The notes: a model not told the origin generated them from the sequence alone. A DNA stretch of 64,000 nt from Eubacterium sp. (GCA_029258375.1 JARHZA010000002.1:253001-317000); one strand, 5' to 3'; counted from the stretch's first letter, positions 50,852 to 61,093 are shown. Translations and numbers: made by a program.

Positions 50852-52592
50852 ACCATATAAAGGATTTGAACCAAATTGGTTACGTACACCAGCACCAGAG
50901 GGAAGTTACCGTTCTATTTTCCGTTGGGGTGATCCAAACTTCTTTAAATTTCCAAAGGAATCTCTTTACAAGATGATGAAAGAGACCTTTAAAATGACAG
51001 ATGATGATTTTAAAGAATACACAGACGATATTGGTTTTGATCAGGTAGATCTTTCAGATCATCCATCAAACATTGATCCTAAACATATTAAGGCATTAAA
51101 GAAAATTGTTGGCGATGATTTTGTAACAACAGAAGATTATCCTCGTCTTGCAGTTGCATATGGTTGCACTGGTTACGACCTTTTAAGACTTCGCCATAAA
51201 CAAGTTGAAAATGTTCCTGATGTTGTAGTTTATCCAGATACTACTGAACAAGTTGAACAAATTGTTGAATATGCAGTTAAAAATGCTATTCCAATCTATG
51301 TTTACGGTGGTGGTAGTAGCGTAACTCGTGGTATGGAAGCTATGAAGGGTGGTATCACTCTTGATATGCGTAAGCGTTTCAATAAAGTTATTAGCTTTAA
51401 CGAAATCGACCAAACTATCACAGTTCAAGCTGGTATGTCAGGTCCTAAACTTGAACAAACACTTAATGATGCTCCAATCCTCTTTGGTGCAAAACGTGCT
51501 TATACTTGTGGTCACTTCCCACAATCATTTGAATACAGTAGTGTAGGTGGTTGGACAGTAACTCGTGGTGCTGGTCAAAACAGTTCATATTATGGCACAA
51601 TTGCAGATATTGTTCTTTCTCAAAAATATGCAACACCAATCGGCAAGATTGTAACAAGCCATTATCCACGTGAGGCAACAGGTCCAAACCTTAACCAAAT
51701 TATGATGGGTTCAGAAGGCACATTTGGTATTCTTACAGAAGTTACACTTCGTGTATTCCGCTATATGCCAGAAAACCGTAAGCGTTTCTCATATATGTTT
51801 AAGAACTGGGAAACAGCTATGGACGCTGCTCGTGAAATGATGCAGTGCGAAGCAGGTTATTCTTCAGTATTCCGTCTTTCAGACCCTGAAGAAACAAATC
51901 TTATGCTTAGACTTTATAACGTAGATGATACTCCTATCGCACCTATGCTTGATAAATTTGGTTACAAAGATATGGAACGTTGTATGTTCTTAGGTTTCAC
52001 AGATGGTGAAAAAGGATTTTCAAAGAACGTTGCAAAGAATATTGCCAAAATTGCTCTTAAACATGGTGCTATGCCAATGACAGGATTTGTTACAAAGAGC
52101 TGGGAAAAAGGTCGTTTCAACGATCCATATCTTCGTGATAGCCTTATGGACTTTAGCATTATCACTGATACACTTGAATGTACAGTTAACTGGTCAAATA
52201 TGGCTCAGGTACACCGTGATGTTCGTAAAGTTTGCCATGCACTTCCAAATACAGTTGTAACAACTCATATGTCACACTGCTATCCACAGGGTGCTAACCT
52301 TTACTTTATTTTCATCACAAAGATGAATGATGCAGATGAATTCAAGAGATACCATACAACAATTCTTGATGCAATTCAAAAGTCAGGTGCTGCAATTTCT
52401 CACCACCACGGTATTGGTAAGATGTTTGCTCCATGGCTCGAAGGTTACATCGGTGAAAAAGAATATGGCGTATTTAAAGTTCTTAAGAATTACTTTGACC
52501 CTGATTACTTAATGAATCCAGGCGGCACAATTGGCCTTGATTTATTACCAGAAGAAAAGAAGTTCCTTAATGAACGCAAAGATTACAGATAA
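50841..52592 (+). CDS. FAD-binding oxidase related to alkylglycerone-phosphate synthase
   Basis: 583 aa. The FAD_binding_4 (PCMH/VAO) domain has VYGGGSSVTRGMEA (~155), QAGMSGPKLEQTL and GSEGTFGILTEVTL (~290). The C-terminal cap ends with AAISHHHGIGKMFAPWL (~520) and NPGGTIGLD. The HHHGIGK triad is characteristic of alkyldihydroxyacetone-phosphate synthases, which make the ether bond of ether lipids; other members oxidise hydroxy acids. The first ~60 residues (KGFEPNWLRTP) are also AGPS-like. Ether-lipid synthesis or oxidation of a glycerol-derived compound are both possible. Last gene of the operon; codon use suggests high expression. Confidence 0.88.
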   Translation: MSNKPYKGFEPNWLRTPAPEGSYRSIFRWGDPNFFKFPKESLYKMMKETFKMTDDDFKEYTDDIGFDQVDLSDHPSNIDPKHIKALKKIVGDDFVTTEDYPRLAVAYGCTGYDLLRLRHKQVENVPDVVVYPDTTEQVEQIVEYAVKNAIPIYVYGGGSSVTRGMEAMKGGITLDMRKRFNKVISFNEIDQTITVQAGMSGPKLEQTLNDAPILFGAKRAYTCGHFPQSFEYSSVGGWTVTRGAGQNSSYYGTIADIVLSQKYATPIGKIVTSHYPREATGPNLNQIMMGSEGTFGILTEVTLRVFRYMPENRKRFSYMFKNWETAMDAAREMMQCEAGYSSVFRLSDPEETNLMLRLYNVDDTPIAPMLDKFGYKDMERCMFLGFTDGEKGFSKNVAKNIAKIALKHGAMPMTGFVTKSWEKGRFNDPYLRDSLMDFSIITDTLECTVNWSNMAQVHRDVRKVCHALPNTVVTTHMSHCYPQGANLYFIFITKMNDADEFKRYHTTILDAIQKSGAAISHHHGIGKMFAPWLEGYIGEKEYGVFKVLKNYFDPDYLMNPGGTIGLDLLPEEKKFLNERKDYR

Positions 52593-52610
52593 TAAAATAG
52601 CAACTTAAAT

Positions 52611-52655
52611 AAAAAGGTGGCACAGATTTTTCTGTGTCATCTTTTTATTTTTTTA
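52611..52655 (+). terminator. Terminator of the flavoenzyme/kinase operon
   Basis: Imperfect hairpin AAAAAGGTGGCACAGA / TCTGTGTCATCTTTTT followed by ATTTTTTT. Confidence 0.78.
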
Positions 52656-52675
52656 AATATTTTTAATTCCATAAA

Positions 52676-52704
52676 TTGACAAATTATTTTGTAAGTATTA
52701 AAAT
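52676..52704 (+). promoter_or_regulatory. Promoter of the threonine deaminase/ridA genes
   Basis: TTGACA, 17 bp, TAAAAT, 39 bp before the start codon. Confidence 0.7.
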
Positions 52705-52743
52705 GAATAATTATATTTATTTCATTAAAAAGAAGGCGATAAG

Positions 52744-53943
52744 ATGTTAACTCTTGATAAAGTATATAGGGCATCGCAGGTGCTTAAAGAAGTCATACGA
52801 GAAACAGATATGATTTATGCTCCTAATATCAAGAAAGGTACTAATGTTTACCTTAAAACAGAAAATTTACAGGTTACAGGTTCATTTAAAATTAGAGGTT
52901 CTTATTTCAAAATAAGCCAACTTTCTGATGAAGAAAAAGCAAATGGTGTTATTGCTTGTTCTGCAGGTAACCACGCACAAGGCGTTGCACTTGCTGCAAC
53001 AAAAAATGGTATTAAAAGCCTTATTTGTTTACCAGATGGTGCTCCTATTTCAAAAGTAGAGGCAACAAAGCGTTTTGGCGCCGATGTATGTATGGTAAAA
53101 GGTGTTTACGATGATGCCTATAAAAAAGCATTAGAATTAAAAGAAGAAAAGGGTTACAGTTTTATTCATCCTTTTAATGATCCAGATGTCATTGCAGGTC
53201 AAGGTACTATTGGCCTTGAAATTTTAGAACAACTTCCAAATGCTGATGTTGTAGTTGTTCCAATTGGTGGTGGCGGTCTTATCGCTGGTGTTGCTTACAC
53301 AATTAAGCAATTAAATCCAAACTGTCGTGTTTATGGTGTTCAGGCAACTGGTGCACCAAGTATGGAAAACTCTATTTTAAGTGGAGAAATTAAAACTTTA
53401 AAAAAAGTTCAAACTATTGCAGATGGTATTGCTGTTAAAACTCCTGGCGATATTACATACGATATCGTAAAAAATTATGTAGATGGCATTGTTACCGTTT
53501 CTGATGATGAAATTGCACTTGCAATACTTACACTTCTTGAAAAGCAAAAACTTATTGCAGAGGGTGCAGGGGCAGTTCCAGTTGCAGCTGTTATGGCAGG
53601 CAAAATTCCTGATATTGAAAATAAGAATGTTTGTTGTGTTGTTTCTGGTGGTAATATTGATGTTACTATCCTTTCAAGAGTTATTGAACGTGGTCTAAAA
53701 ATGGAGGGCAGAACTGCTAATATTACAATTGCTCTTTCAGATAAACCAGGTCAACTTTCAGAAGTATCAAGTATTGTAGCGCAAATGGGTGCTAATGTTA
53801 CAAGCGTAAATTATGATAGTACAGATCTTGATATGAATATTACTGATTGTTATTTGAGAATTGGTGTAGAAACAAGAGATTATGCTCATATAATTGCAAT
53901 TAAACAAGCACTTAAAGATGCAGGCTTTGAAGTTTGCGAGTAA
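52744..53943 (+). CDS. Threonine ammonia-lyase (IlvA/TdcB type, with ACT domain)
   Basis: 399 aa PLP enzyme. PLP lysine in VTGSFKIRGSYFK (~46), SAGNHAQGVALAA (~77), glycine loop PIGGGGLIAG (~177) and CVVSGGNIDVTIL (~298). The final ~75 residues form a single ACT-type domain (NITIALSDKPGQLSEVSSIVAQMGAN). That suits amino-acid regulation of the short one-ACT form. It deaminates threonine (and serine) to 2-oxobutyrate. Paired with ridA 11 bp downstream. Confidence 0.94.
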   Translation: MLTLDKVYRASQVLKEVIRETDMIYAPNIKKGTNVYLKTENLQVTGSFKIRGSYFKISQLSDEEKANGVIACSAGNHAQGVALAATKNGIKSLICLPDGAPISKVEATKRFGADVCMVKGVYDDAYKKALELKEEKGYSFIHPFNDPDVIAGQGTIGLEILEQLPNADVVVVPIGGGGLIAGVAYTIKQLNPNCRVYGVQATGAPSMENSILSGEIKTLKKVQTIADGIAVKTPGDITYDIVKNYVDGIVTVSDDEIALAILTLLEKQKLIAEGAGAVPVAAVMAGKIPDIENKNVCCVVSGGNIDVTILSRVIERGLKMEGRTANITIALSDKPGQLSEVSSIVAQMGANVTSVNYDSTDLDMNITDCYLRIGVETRDYAHIIAIKQALKDAGFEVCE

Positions 53944-53954
53944 AGGAGAATATT

Positions 53955-54326
53955 ATGGAATATGTATCAACAACAAATGCACCTAATGCAATAGGTCCTT
54001 ATAGTCAAGCAATTAAATCTAATGGCTTTCTTTTTACAAGTGGTCAAATAGCATTAAATCCTGTATCAAATACAGTTGAAGCTAAAACAATAGAAGAACA
54101 GGCAACACAAGTTTGCGAAAATCTTAAAGCAGTTTGTGAGGCTGCTGGTACAAGTATTGATAAAACAGTAAAAACTGTTTGTTTTCTTGCAGATATGAGT
54201 GATTTCGCATCATTTAATGAAGTTTATGGTCAGTATTTTACAATGAAACCAGCAAGAAGTTGCGTTGCAGTTAAAGAACTTCCTAAGGGCGTTTTGTGTG
54301 AAGTTGAATTAGTTGCAGAATTATAA
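53955..54326 (+). CDS. ridA: RidA-family reactive imine/enamine deaminase
   Basis: 123 aa from the ATG at 53955 (AAAGGAG site; the track's earlier start lies in the deaminase gene). Motifs: NAPNAIGPYSQAIKSNGFLFTSGQI (~8) and the C-terminal RSCVAVKELPKGVLCEVELVA with the catalytic Arg. RidA hydrolyses the 2-aminoacrylate and 2-aminocrotonate released by threonine/serine deaminase, which explains the gene pairing. Confidence 0.96.
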   Translation: MEYVSTTNAPNAIGPYSQAIKSNGFLFTSGQIALNPVSNTVEAKTIEEQATQVCENLKAVCEAAGTSIDKTVKTVCFLADMSDFASFNEVYGQYFTMKPARSCVAVKELPKGVLCEVELVAEL

Positions 54327-54350
54327 TTATTATTAACAAAACAAACTATA

Positions 54351-54387
54351 AAAAAGTAGCACTCATTAGGAGTGCTACTTTTTTTAT
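54351..54387 (+). terminator. Terminator of the deaminase/ridA operon
   Basis: Perfect stem AAAAAGTAGCACTC/GAGTGCTACTTTTT with an ATTAG loop and extra Ts. Confidence 0.92.
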
Positions 54388-54509
54388 AAATTATATTATA
54401 TGGTTATTACACTTATTATTGACAAATATTATTGTTAATAAATGTGCAATATTTACAAAAATAAAGAATTGTCTTGAAAAAAATTCTTTAACGTGTTAGT
54501 ATATATAAT

Positions 54510-54650
54510 AAATTAACGTACACGTGCACGATACATAATTTTATAATAAACAAATTTCAATTTTGTTTATATGCGTATCCCAAATTTACGCATCATATAA
54601 TTTCTTACCCCTTAAAATAACGGCGGATTTTCTGCCGTTATTTTAATTTT
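54510..54650 (+). ncRNA. Possible small RNA of three tandem hairpins
   Basis: This 379-bp gap between ridA and htrA has no ORF but ordered structure: hairpin ATAAACAAA/TTTTGTTTAT (54546-54570), hairpin ATGCGTA/TACGCAT (54571-54593) and a terminator (54614-54650). A TATAAT at 54504 could be the -10, but no good -35 is visible. C-rich single-stranded stretches (ATCCCAA, TACCCCTT) would suit anti-Shine-Dalgarno pairing. Boundaries are approximate. Confidence 0.45.
54614..54650 (+). terminator. Isolated intrinsic terminator
   Basis: Stem AAAATAACGGC/GCCGTTATTTT followed by AATTTT, with no plus-strand gene directly upstream. It supports an unannotated transcript. Confidence 0.7.
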
Positions 54651-54710
54651 ATAAAACTTTAAATAATCTGTTTAGTATCTTAAAAAAATTGTTTGAAAAT
54701 TAAAAAATAT

Positions 54711-54756
54711 AAAAAGTTCCACATTATATAATTTACAATGTGGAACTTTTATTTTT
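54711..54756 (-). terminator. Terminator of the htrA operon
   Basis: Stem AAAAGTTCCACATT/AATGTGGAACTTTT with T-tracts, 11 bp beyond the htrA stop. Confidence 0.88.
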
Positions 54757-54766
54757 TTATTTTGTT

Positions 54767-56218
54767 TTAGTTTCCTTTTGATTCAATAAGTTTACATTCA
54801 ACATCAAAAGTTTTAATTTCGTTATTTTCTATTCTTGCCATTGTAAGTTTAACTGTATCTCCTGGTTTACTCTTAGAGAGAACAGAAGTTAAAATATCAG
54901 TAGATGTTAATACAGTTCCGTTTACTGAAACAATCATATCGTATTCTTTAACATCTTTGTTTGCAAGATCTGAATCAGCCTCAATGCTGTTAATTACCAT
55001 AGCACCTTCAGCATCTTTATATCCAAGTTTGCCAAGTGCAGAAATGATAGCTTCAGAATTTGAATATGCTTTAATATTTTTATAGGTTATACCAACTTTA
55101 GGTCTACCTTCAACGTAACCTGATTTAATAAGACTGTTTGCTGTTGCAATTGCAGTGTTGCTCGGAACTGCAAAACCCATGCCCTCATATTCAGTAGAAG
55201 CGATTTTTGAAGAGTTTACACCAATTATTTGACCACTCATATTAAATAAAGCACCACCGCTGTTACCAGGGTTTATAGCAGCATCAATTTGAATACATTC
55301 AGTGTTATAACCAATCTTAGATGAAATTGGTCTTGCAAGTGCTGAAACATAACCGCTTGTTACGCTATTCATAAATTCAATACCACCAGGGCAGCCAATA
55401 GCAACAACCTGTTCACCAACAACTGTTGAATCTGAATTAGCAAATTTAGCAACTTTAAGACCAGTTGCATTTATTGAAATAACACCAATATCTGTTTGAC
55501 TATCAAAGCCTACCATAGAGGCATCATATTTTTTACCATCATTTAAAGTAACCTTAAATGTTGAACCTTCGCTTATTACGTGTGCGCAAGTTAAAATATA
55601 TGTTTTTCCGTTATCTTCAAGCATAATAATGCCTGAACCTTCACCGGATTTGTAAGAATCGCCTTTGTCCTGTGAAGAGTTAGAACCATAGCCGTAGAAG
55701 TTGCTGTAATTGTTTTCTTGAGCATAAACTGTAATTCCAACGCAAGAGTCAATACAGTTCTCTGCAATACCAGCAACAGTGTAATTACCTTTGCTGTCTG
55801 TTTTTTGAACTTCATTTTGATTTTCAGTTTCTACTTGAGAAGAAGGTGCGTTGTTTTTATCATTTTTGTTGCTTTTAGAATTCACACCAACAAATAAACC
55901 GATAACTGCAACAACGATACAAATTGCTAATACAAGAACAATTGTAATAATAGTTTTGTTCTTTTTCTTTTTTTCAATAGGATTGCCGTTTTTATCGTAT
56001 TTAATGTTGTTGTTTATATTATCATTTTGTGGTGGTGTGTAATATTGGTTTGAATTATTTTGCTGATAATTGCTGTTACCATTTTCGTTTTGATTGTTAT
56101 TGTTTTTATATGAATAATGGTAAGTAGTGTTGTTATCGTTGTTGGGTGCTCCACCAGCATTATTGTTTGGCGGATTATAACCGTTTTGTTCATTGTTGTT
56201 TTCGTTATAATCGTTCAT
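54767..56218 (-). CDS. HtrA/DegP-like membrane-anchored serine protease with PDZ domain
   Basis: 483 aa. Residues 1-86 are an Asn/Gln-rich cytoplasmic tail, followed by one membrane segment (~89-112) and an S1C protease. The triad is His in TCAHVIS, Asp in SQTDIGVI and Ser in NPGNSGGALFN; a PDZ domain (~375-480) is last. It degrades or refolds misfolded proteins on the outer face of the membrane. The unusually Asn-rich tail (about 40% Asn) is notable. Its ATG overlaps the kinase stop (TAATG), so protease and two-component system are one operon, as in CssRS-like envelope stress systems. Confidence 0.93.
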   Translation of the reverse strand: MNDYNENNNEQNGYNPPNNNAGGAPNNDNNTTYHYSYKNNNNQNENGNSNYQQNNSNQYYTPPQNDNINNNIKYDKNGNPIEKKKKNKTIITIVLVLAICIVVAVIGLFVGVNSKSNKNDKNNAPSSQVETENQNEVQKTDSKGNYTVAGIAENCIDSCVGITVYAQENNYSNFYGYGSNSSQDKGDSYKSGEGSGIIMLEDNGKTYILTCAHVISEGSTFKVTLNDGKKYDASMVGFDSQTDIGVISINATGLKVAKFANSDSTVVGEQVVAIGCPGGIEFMNSVTSGYVSALARPISSKIGYNTECIQIDAAINPGNSGGALFNMSGQIIGVNSSKIASTEYEGMGFAVPSNTAIATANSLIKSGYVEGRPKVGITYKNIKAYSNSEAIISALGKLGYKDAEGAMVINSIEADSDLANKDVKEYDMIVSVNGTVLTSTDILTSVLSKSKPGDTVKLTMARIENNEIKTFDVECKLIESKGN

Positions 56219-57762
56219 TATTGTTTAATCTCCTTTTTGTATATAGGGCTATATTGTTTTGGCAATGTAAAAGTAAATTCAGCAGTGTTTTCATTATCAC
56301 TTTTAGCAACAATTTTACCACCGTGCATTTCAATCATAAGCTTAACAATATATAAACCAAGACCAGCACCTTTTGAATCAAGACTTCTACTTTTATCAAC
56401 CTTATAGAAGCGTTCAAAAATCTTAGATAATTCTTCAGCCTTTATTCCTTCGCCACTGTTAATAATGTTTACTTCTATAAACGAATTATTATCAACAAGT
56501 GAAACTTCAATATATCCGTTTTCGTTAGTGAACTTAACAGCATTATCAAACAAATTGTAAATTGCCTGATAAATCATATCAGGGTCAGCAACAATAAATG
56601 TTTGTTTAAGGTTATCAAGACCTCTAATATCAATATTTTTGTTTTCGATTTTTTGTTCAAAAGTTAGAAGAATGTGAATAATTTGGTCTGTAATATCATA
56701 TCGTGAAGGCTTCATTTGAAGGTCTCCACTTTCAATCTTGCTCATATTAAGCATAGAAACAACAAGTCTTGAAAGACGTCTAACTTCTGTGCTAACAATT
56801 GCTAAATAGTAATCTTGTTTGTCTTTTGGTATAGTACCGTCAAGTATACCATCAATGAAACCGGCAATAGATGTCATAGGTGTTTTTAACTCGTGCGATA
56901 CGTTAGAAACAAAGTTTCGTCTTGAACTTTCAAGAACATCAAGAGCGTCCGCCATATCATTAAATGCTTGAGCTAAATCTGCAAGTTCGTCATTGCTATC
57001 AATATTTACTCTGTATGAGAAATCTCCAATAGCGAATTTTTTAGCTGCTTTACTCATTTTTTGAAGAGGTGTTACCATTTTCTTTGTTAGGTAGTATATA
57101 CATATAAATGCGAAAATAAGACAGAAAAATGCGGTTACAACAAATATTCTAATAAATTCAAGTGTAAGTGATTGAAAACCAACACTTGAAATAGCAAAAA
57201 CAGAAGCAATTATTTTGCCATTAGAATAAACAGGGCAACCAACAACAAAACACCTTTCTCCAAACACGTATGTTTTATCAACGATTTGGCCATCTTGGTA
57301 AACAGATGATAGTATATTACTGCTCATCGTCATTTTGCTGTGTTTAGGGCAAGTAAAGAAATTTCCATAAACTGGAGACATACCTGCTTTTTCTCTACAC
57401 ATAATTATATTGCCATCAACATCGCACACAAATATATCAGCATCAATAGATTTTGAAACTGTTGAAAGAGTGCTACAAACAAGTTCTTTTTCAAGACTGT
57501 AATATTCGTTCATATCATTAACAGACATTGTGTTTTCAATTGTGTTAGATATTGAAGAAACATTTTCCTTAAGAAGTCTTGTTCGTTCTTCTGTTGAATA
57601 ATTATTTACAAGCAAAAAAAGGGAAGTTCCAAGTATTGTAAATACAACAAGAAAAATAATAGCAAAAAGTAAAAAGTACTTAGTGAAAATGTTTGTTTTG
57701 CGAGTTGAAAAGCCCTTAAAGGCATTTTTCATTGTTAATGGCTTTATTAAGTTATTAGCCAT
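56218..57762 (-). CDS. Sensor histidine kinase (envelope stress type)
   Basis: 514 aa. Membrane segments at ~29-50 and ~206-228 flank an extracellular sCache/PAS-like sensor with DADIFVCDVDGNIIMCREKAG (~98). Then HAMP (~230-280), HisKA with NVSHELKTPMTSIAGF (~288) and HATPase with NLFDNAVKFTNE, NSGEGI and GLGLYIVK. Middle gene of the response regulator-kinase-htrA operon. The likely signal is envelope or misfolded-protein stress, by association with HtrA. Confidence 0.93.
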   Translation of the reverse strand: MANNLIKPLTMKNAFKGFSTRKTNIFTKYFLLFAIIFLVVFTILGTSLFLLVNNYSTEERTRLLKENVSSISNTIENTMSVNDMNEYYSLEKELVCSTLSTVSKSIDADIFVCDVDGNIIMCREKAGMSPVYGNFFTCPKHSKMTMSSNILSSVYQDGQIVDKTYVFGERCFVVGCPVYSNGKIIASVFAISSVGFQSLTLEFIRIFVVTAFFCLIFAFICIYYLTKKMVTPLQKMSKAAKKFAIGDFSYRVNIDSNDELADLAQAFNDMADALDVLESSRRNFVSNVSHELKTPMTSIAGFIDGILDGTIPKDKQDYYLAIVSTEVRRLSRLVVSMLNMSKIESGDLQMKPSRYDITDQIIHILLTFEQKIENKNIDIRGLDNLKQTFIVADPDMIYQAIYNLFDNAVKFTNENGYIEVSLVDNNSFIEVNIINSGEGIKAEELSKIFERFYKVDKSRSLDSKGAGLGLYIVKLMIEMHGGKIVAKSDNENTAEFTFTLPKQYSPIYKKEIKQ

Positions 57763-57767
57763 CTACT

Positions 57768-58463
57768 TTAATCCTTAGTTTCAAATTTGTATCCTACGCC
57801 CCAAACTGTTTTAAGTGCCCATTTATCAGAAACACCTTCAAGTTTTTCACGTAAACGTTTAACGTGAACGTCAATAGTTCTTGAATCACCGTAATAATCA
57901 AATCCCCAAACTTCATCAAGAAGTTGATCACGTGTGTAAACTCTGTTAGGGTTTGATGCAAAGTGATAAATAAGTTCAAGTTCTTTAGGTGGTGTATCAA
58001 CTATTTCACCATTTATTTTAAGTTCATAGTTAACAATATTTATTTCAAGTTTATCATAAACAACAGTTTTCTTTTCTGTTGTTGTGCTATCAATATTTTC
58101 TTTTGTGCGTCTTAATACAGCTTTTACACGAGCCATAACTTCTTTTGCATCAAAAGGTTTTGTAACATAGTCATCAGCACCAAGTTCAAGACCAAGAACT
58201 TTATCAAAAGTTTCACCCTTTGCAGTAAGCATAATAATAGGGGCAGAAGAAGTTTTACGAATTTCTCGGCAAACCTGCCAACCGTCCATTTTAGGAAGCA
58301 TTATATCAAGCAATACAAGGTCAGGTTCTTTTGCGTGGAATTTGTCCACAGCTTCTTGACCGTTGTTCGCAACAAAAACTGTATATCCTTCATTTTCAAG
58401 ATAAAGTTGAAGTAGTTCGCAGATGTTTATGTCATCGTCTACAACAAGAATTTTATTACTCAT
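57768..58463 (-). CDS. OmpR/PhoB-family response regulator
   Basis: 231 aa. Receiver domain with VVDDDINICE, phospho-Asp in LVLLDIMLPKMDG (~54) and KPFDAKE; winged helix ending SRTIDVHVKRLREKLEG and WGVGYKFE. First gene of the operon with its kinase and HtrA; it probably controls its own operon and other envelope-stress genes. Confidence 0.95.
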   Translation of the reverse strand: MSNKILVVDDDINICELLQLYLENEGYTVFVANNGQEAVDKFHAKEPDLVLLDIMLPKMDGWQVCREIRKTSSAPIIMLTAKGETFDKVLGLELGADDYVTKPFDAKEVMARVKAVLRRTKENIDSTTTEKKTVVYDKLEINIVNYELKINGEIVDTPPKELELIYHFASNPNRVYTRDQLLDEVWGFDYYGDSRTIDVHVKRLREKLEGVSDKWALKTVWGVGYKFETKD

Positions 58464-58587
58464 AAATATAGTTCTCCTTTATTTTATAACGCATATGTTA
58501 TCATTAAATTTTGTTTATAAATATATTATTTAATTAACATTTAGTGAAGATTGTTAAAAAATCGTTAAAAAGAAATTATGTTTATTT

Positions 58588-59820
58588 TTACCAACTTTTT
58601 CCACGCTTTTCAGCACTCTCAACAAAGTCAATAAACTGTTTTGCACATCTTGGTGAACGTCCACCTTTTTTTGATGCCCATTGTTCAGCAATAAGGTGCA
58701 GTTTCTCACTTTCAACATTTATATTTCTGTCTTTAGCGATTTTATCAACAATATCAAGGTATTCTTTTTTGCTTGGGTTAATAAATGTTATTGAAAGACC
58801 AAAACGATCAGAAAGACTTAGTTGTTCTTGCATAACATCGTTTCTGTTTATATCGTTTTCCCTGTCTGAAAAATTCTCTTTAATAAGATGACGTCTGTTA
58901 GAAGTTGCATAAATTAAAGTGTTTTGTTTTCGTTCAGATAAACTTCCTTCAAGTGCTGCCTTAAGTTCTCCAAATGAGTCATCGTGTGAATCAAAACTTA
59001 AATCATCTATGTAAATAATAAATTTCATAGGGCTTTCTGCTAAAATCTCTCTAATTAAAGTTAAATCTGAGATATCGCCTTTTGAAATTTCTATCATTCT
59101 AAGTCCATCTTTAGCAAATTCATTAAGAACTGCGTGAACGGTAGAGCTTTTGCCAGTTCCTCTATCGCCATATAAAAGCACATTGTTTGCCGGAAATCCT
59201 TTTACAAAACTCTCTGTGTTATCAACAACCTTTTTTCTTTGAAGTTCATAATTTTTTAAATCTTCAAGTTTTATAGGGTCTGTTGAGGAAATAGGGAATA
59301 GAGAATGATTTCTCCAAGTAAATGCCATATATTTTGAAAATAAACCATAGCCGTTTGTTTTATGAAATTCTATAAGCTTGTTTACTTCGTTGTCCCAATT
59401 GGTTGTAAGAGGTAAACGGGCAGTTCCAACCTCCCAGTTTGGCATTGTAATTAAAATGCTTTTTAAATCTTGGTTGTCAACACTTCTAACAATATCGTCT
59501 GAAGTAATAGAAGATATTGCTTCAAGTTTCATAAGGTCGCTTTTTACACCATTTAACACAGAATCTGTTAAGTTTTCTGCATTACCAGAAGCAGCAGCTT
59601 TTGTAAAAACATTATCGTTAGTAAGAATTAACTTTGAAATATAAGATTTTAAAGATTTATGACACGAAACACTGTTAAAAAATATGCTTTGTTTTAATAG
59701 TACGCTTTCATTTTGAACGTTTAATAATAAATCAAGTAATGCATTTATTACAACGTCATTTTTTAAATCATAAATACAAAGTGATTCGATATAATATCTA
59801 ATTTTAGTTGTCTTATTCAT
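58588..59820 (-). CDS. DUF815-family AAA+ ATPase
   Basis: 410 aa from the ATG at 59820; the track's ATG at 59850 is also possible, and neither has a strong ribosome site. ATPase motifs: VLLYGDRGTGKSSTVHAV (~210), IIYIDDLSFDSHDDSFGELKAALEG (Walker B, ~265) and LIYATSNRRHLIKE. Residues ~1-150 are an N-terminal helical domain. DUF815 proteins are widespread AAA+ proteins of unknown role. Apparent single gene; no terminator seen after it. Confidence 0.9.
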   Translation of the reverse strand: MNKTTKIRYYIESLCIYDLKNDVVINALLDLLLNVQNESVLLKQSIFFNSVSCHKSLKSYISKLILTNDNVFTKAAASGNAENLTDSVLNGVKSDLMKLEAISSITSDDIVRSVDNQDLKSILITMPNWEVGTARLPLTTNWDNEVNKLIEFHKTNGYGLFSKYMAFTWRNHSLFPISSTDPIKLEDLKNYELQRKKVVDNTESFVKGFPANNVLLYGDRGTGKSSTVHAVLNEFAKDGLRMIEISKGDISDLTLIREILAESPMKFIIYIDDLSFDSHDDSFGELKAALEGSLSERKQNTLIYATSNRRHLIKENFSDRENDINRNDVMQEQLSLSDRFGLSITFINPSKKEYLDIVDKIAKDRNINVESEKLHLIAEQWASKKGGRSPRCAKQFIDFVESAEKRGKSW

Positions 59821-59965
59821 ATAAGGGTTCACTTTCTTTTTTAATATCATAATTTTACTACTAAATAATAAATTTTACAAGTAATTATGAACAAAATGAT
59901 TGCTTCATATATGTTTAAAACTTAAGTGTTACAGAACAATGTTTTTTGTAGAAAATAAAAAAATC

Positions 59966-59994
59966 TTGACGGTTACCTGTAAATGTAATATAAT
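59966..59994 (+). promoter_or_regulatory. Promoter of ilvC
   Basis: TTGACG, 17 bp, TATAAT; expected mRNA start near 60001. Confidence 0.78.
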
Positions 59995-60006
59995 GATGGC
60001 ATCTAT

Positions 60007-60034
60007 ATAAACATTTGCGGTTTCAGATGTTTAT
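60007..60034 (+). promoter_or_regulatory. Hairpin in the ilvC 5' leader
   Basis: ATAAACAT/ATGTTTAT stem with a 12-nt loop at the mRNA 5' end. An overlapping alternative pairing CATCT/AGATG (60000-60029) would exclude it. No Leu/Ile/Val-codon leader peptide and no T-box is visible. Confidence 0.35.
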
Positions 60035-60049
60035 TGTGAATAAATTTAA

Positions 60050-61093
<1,044 letters not shown>

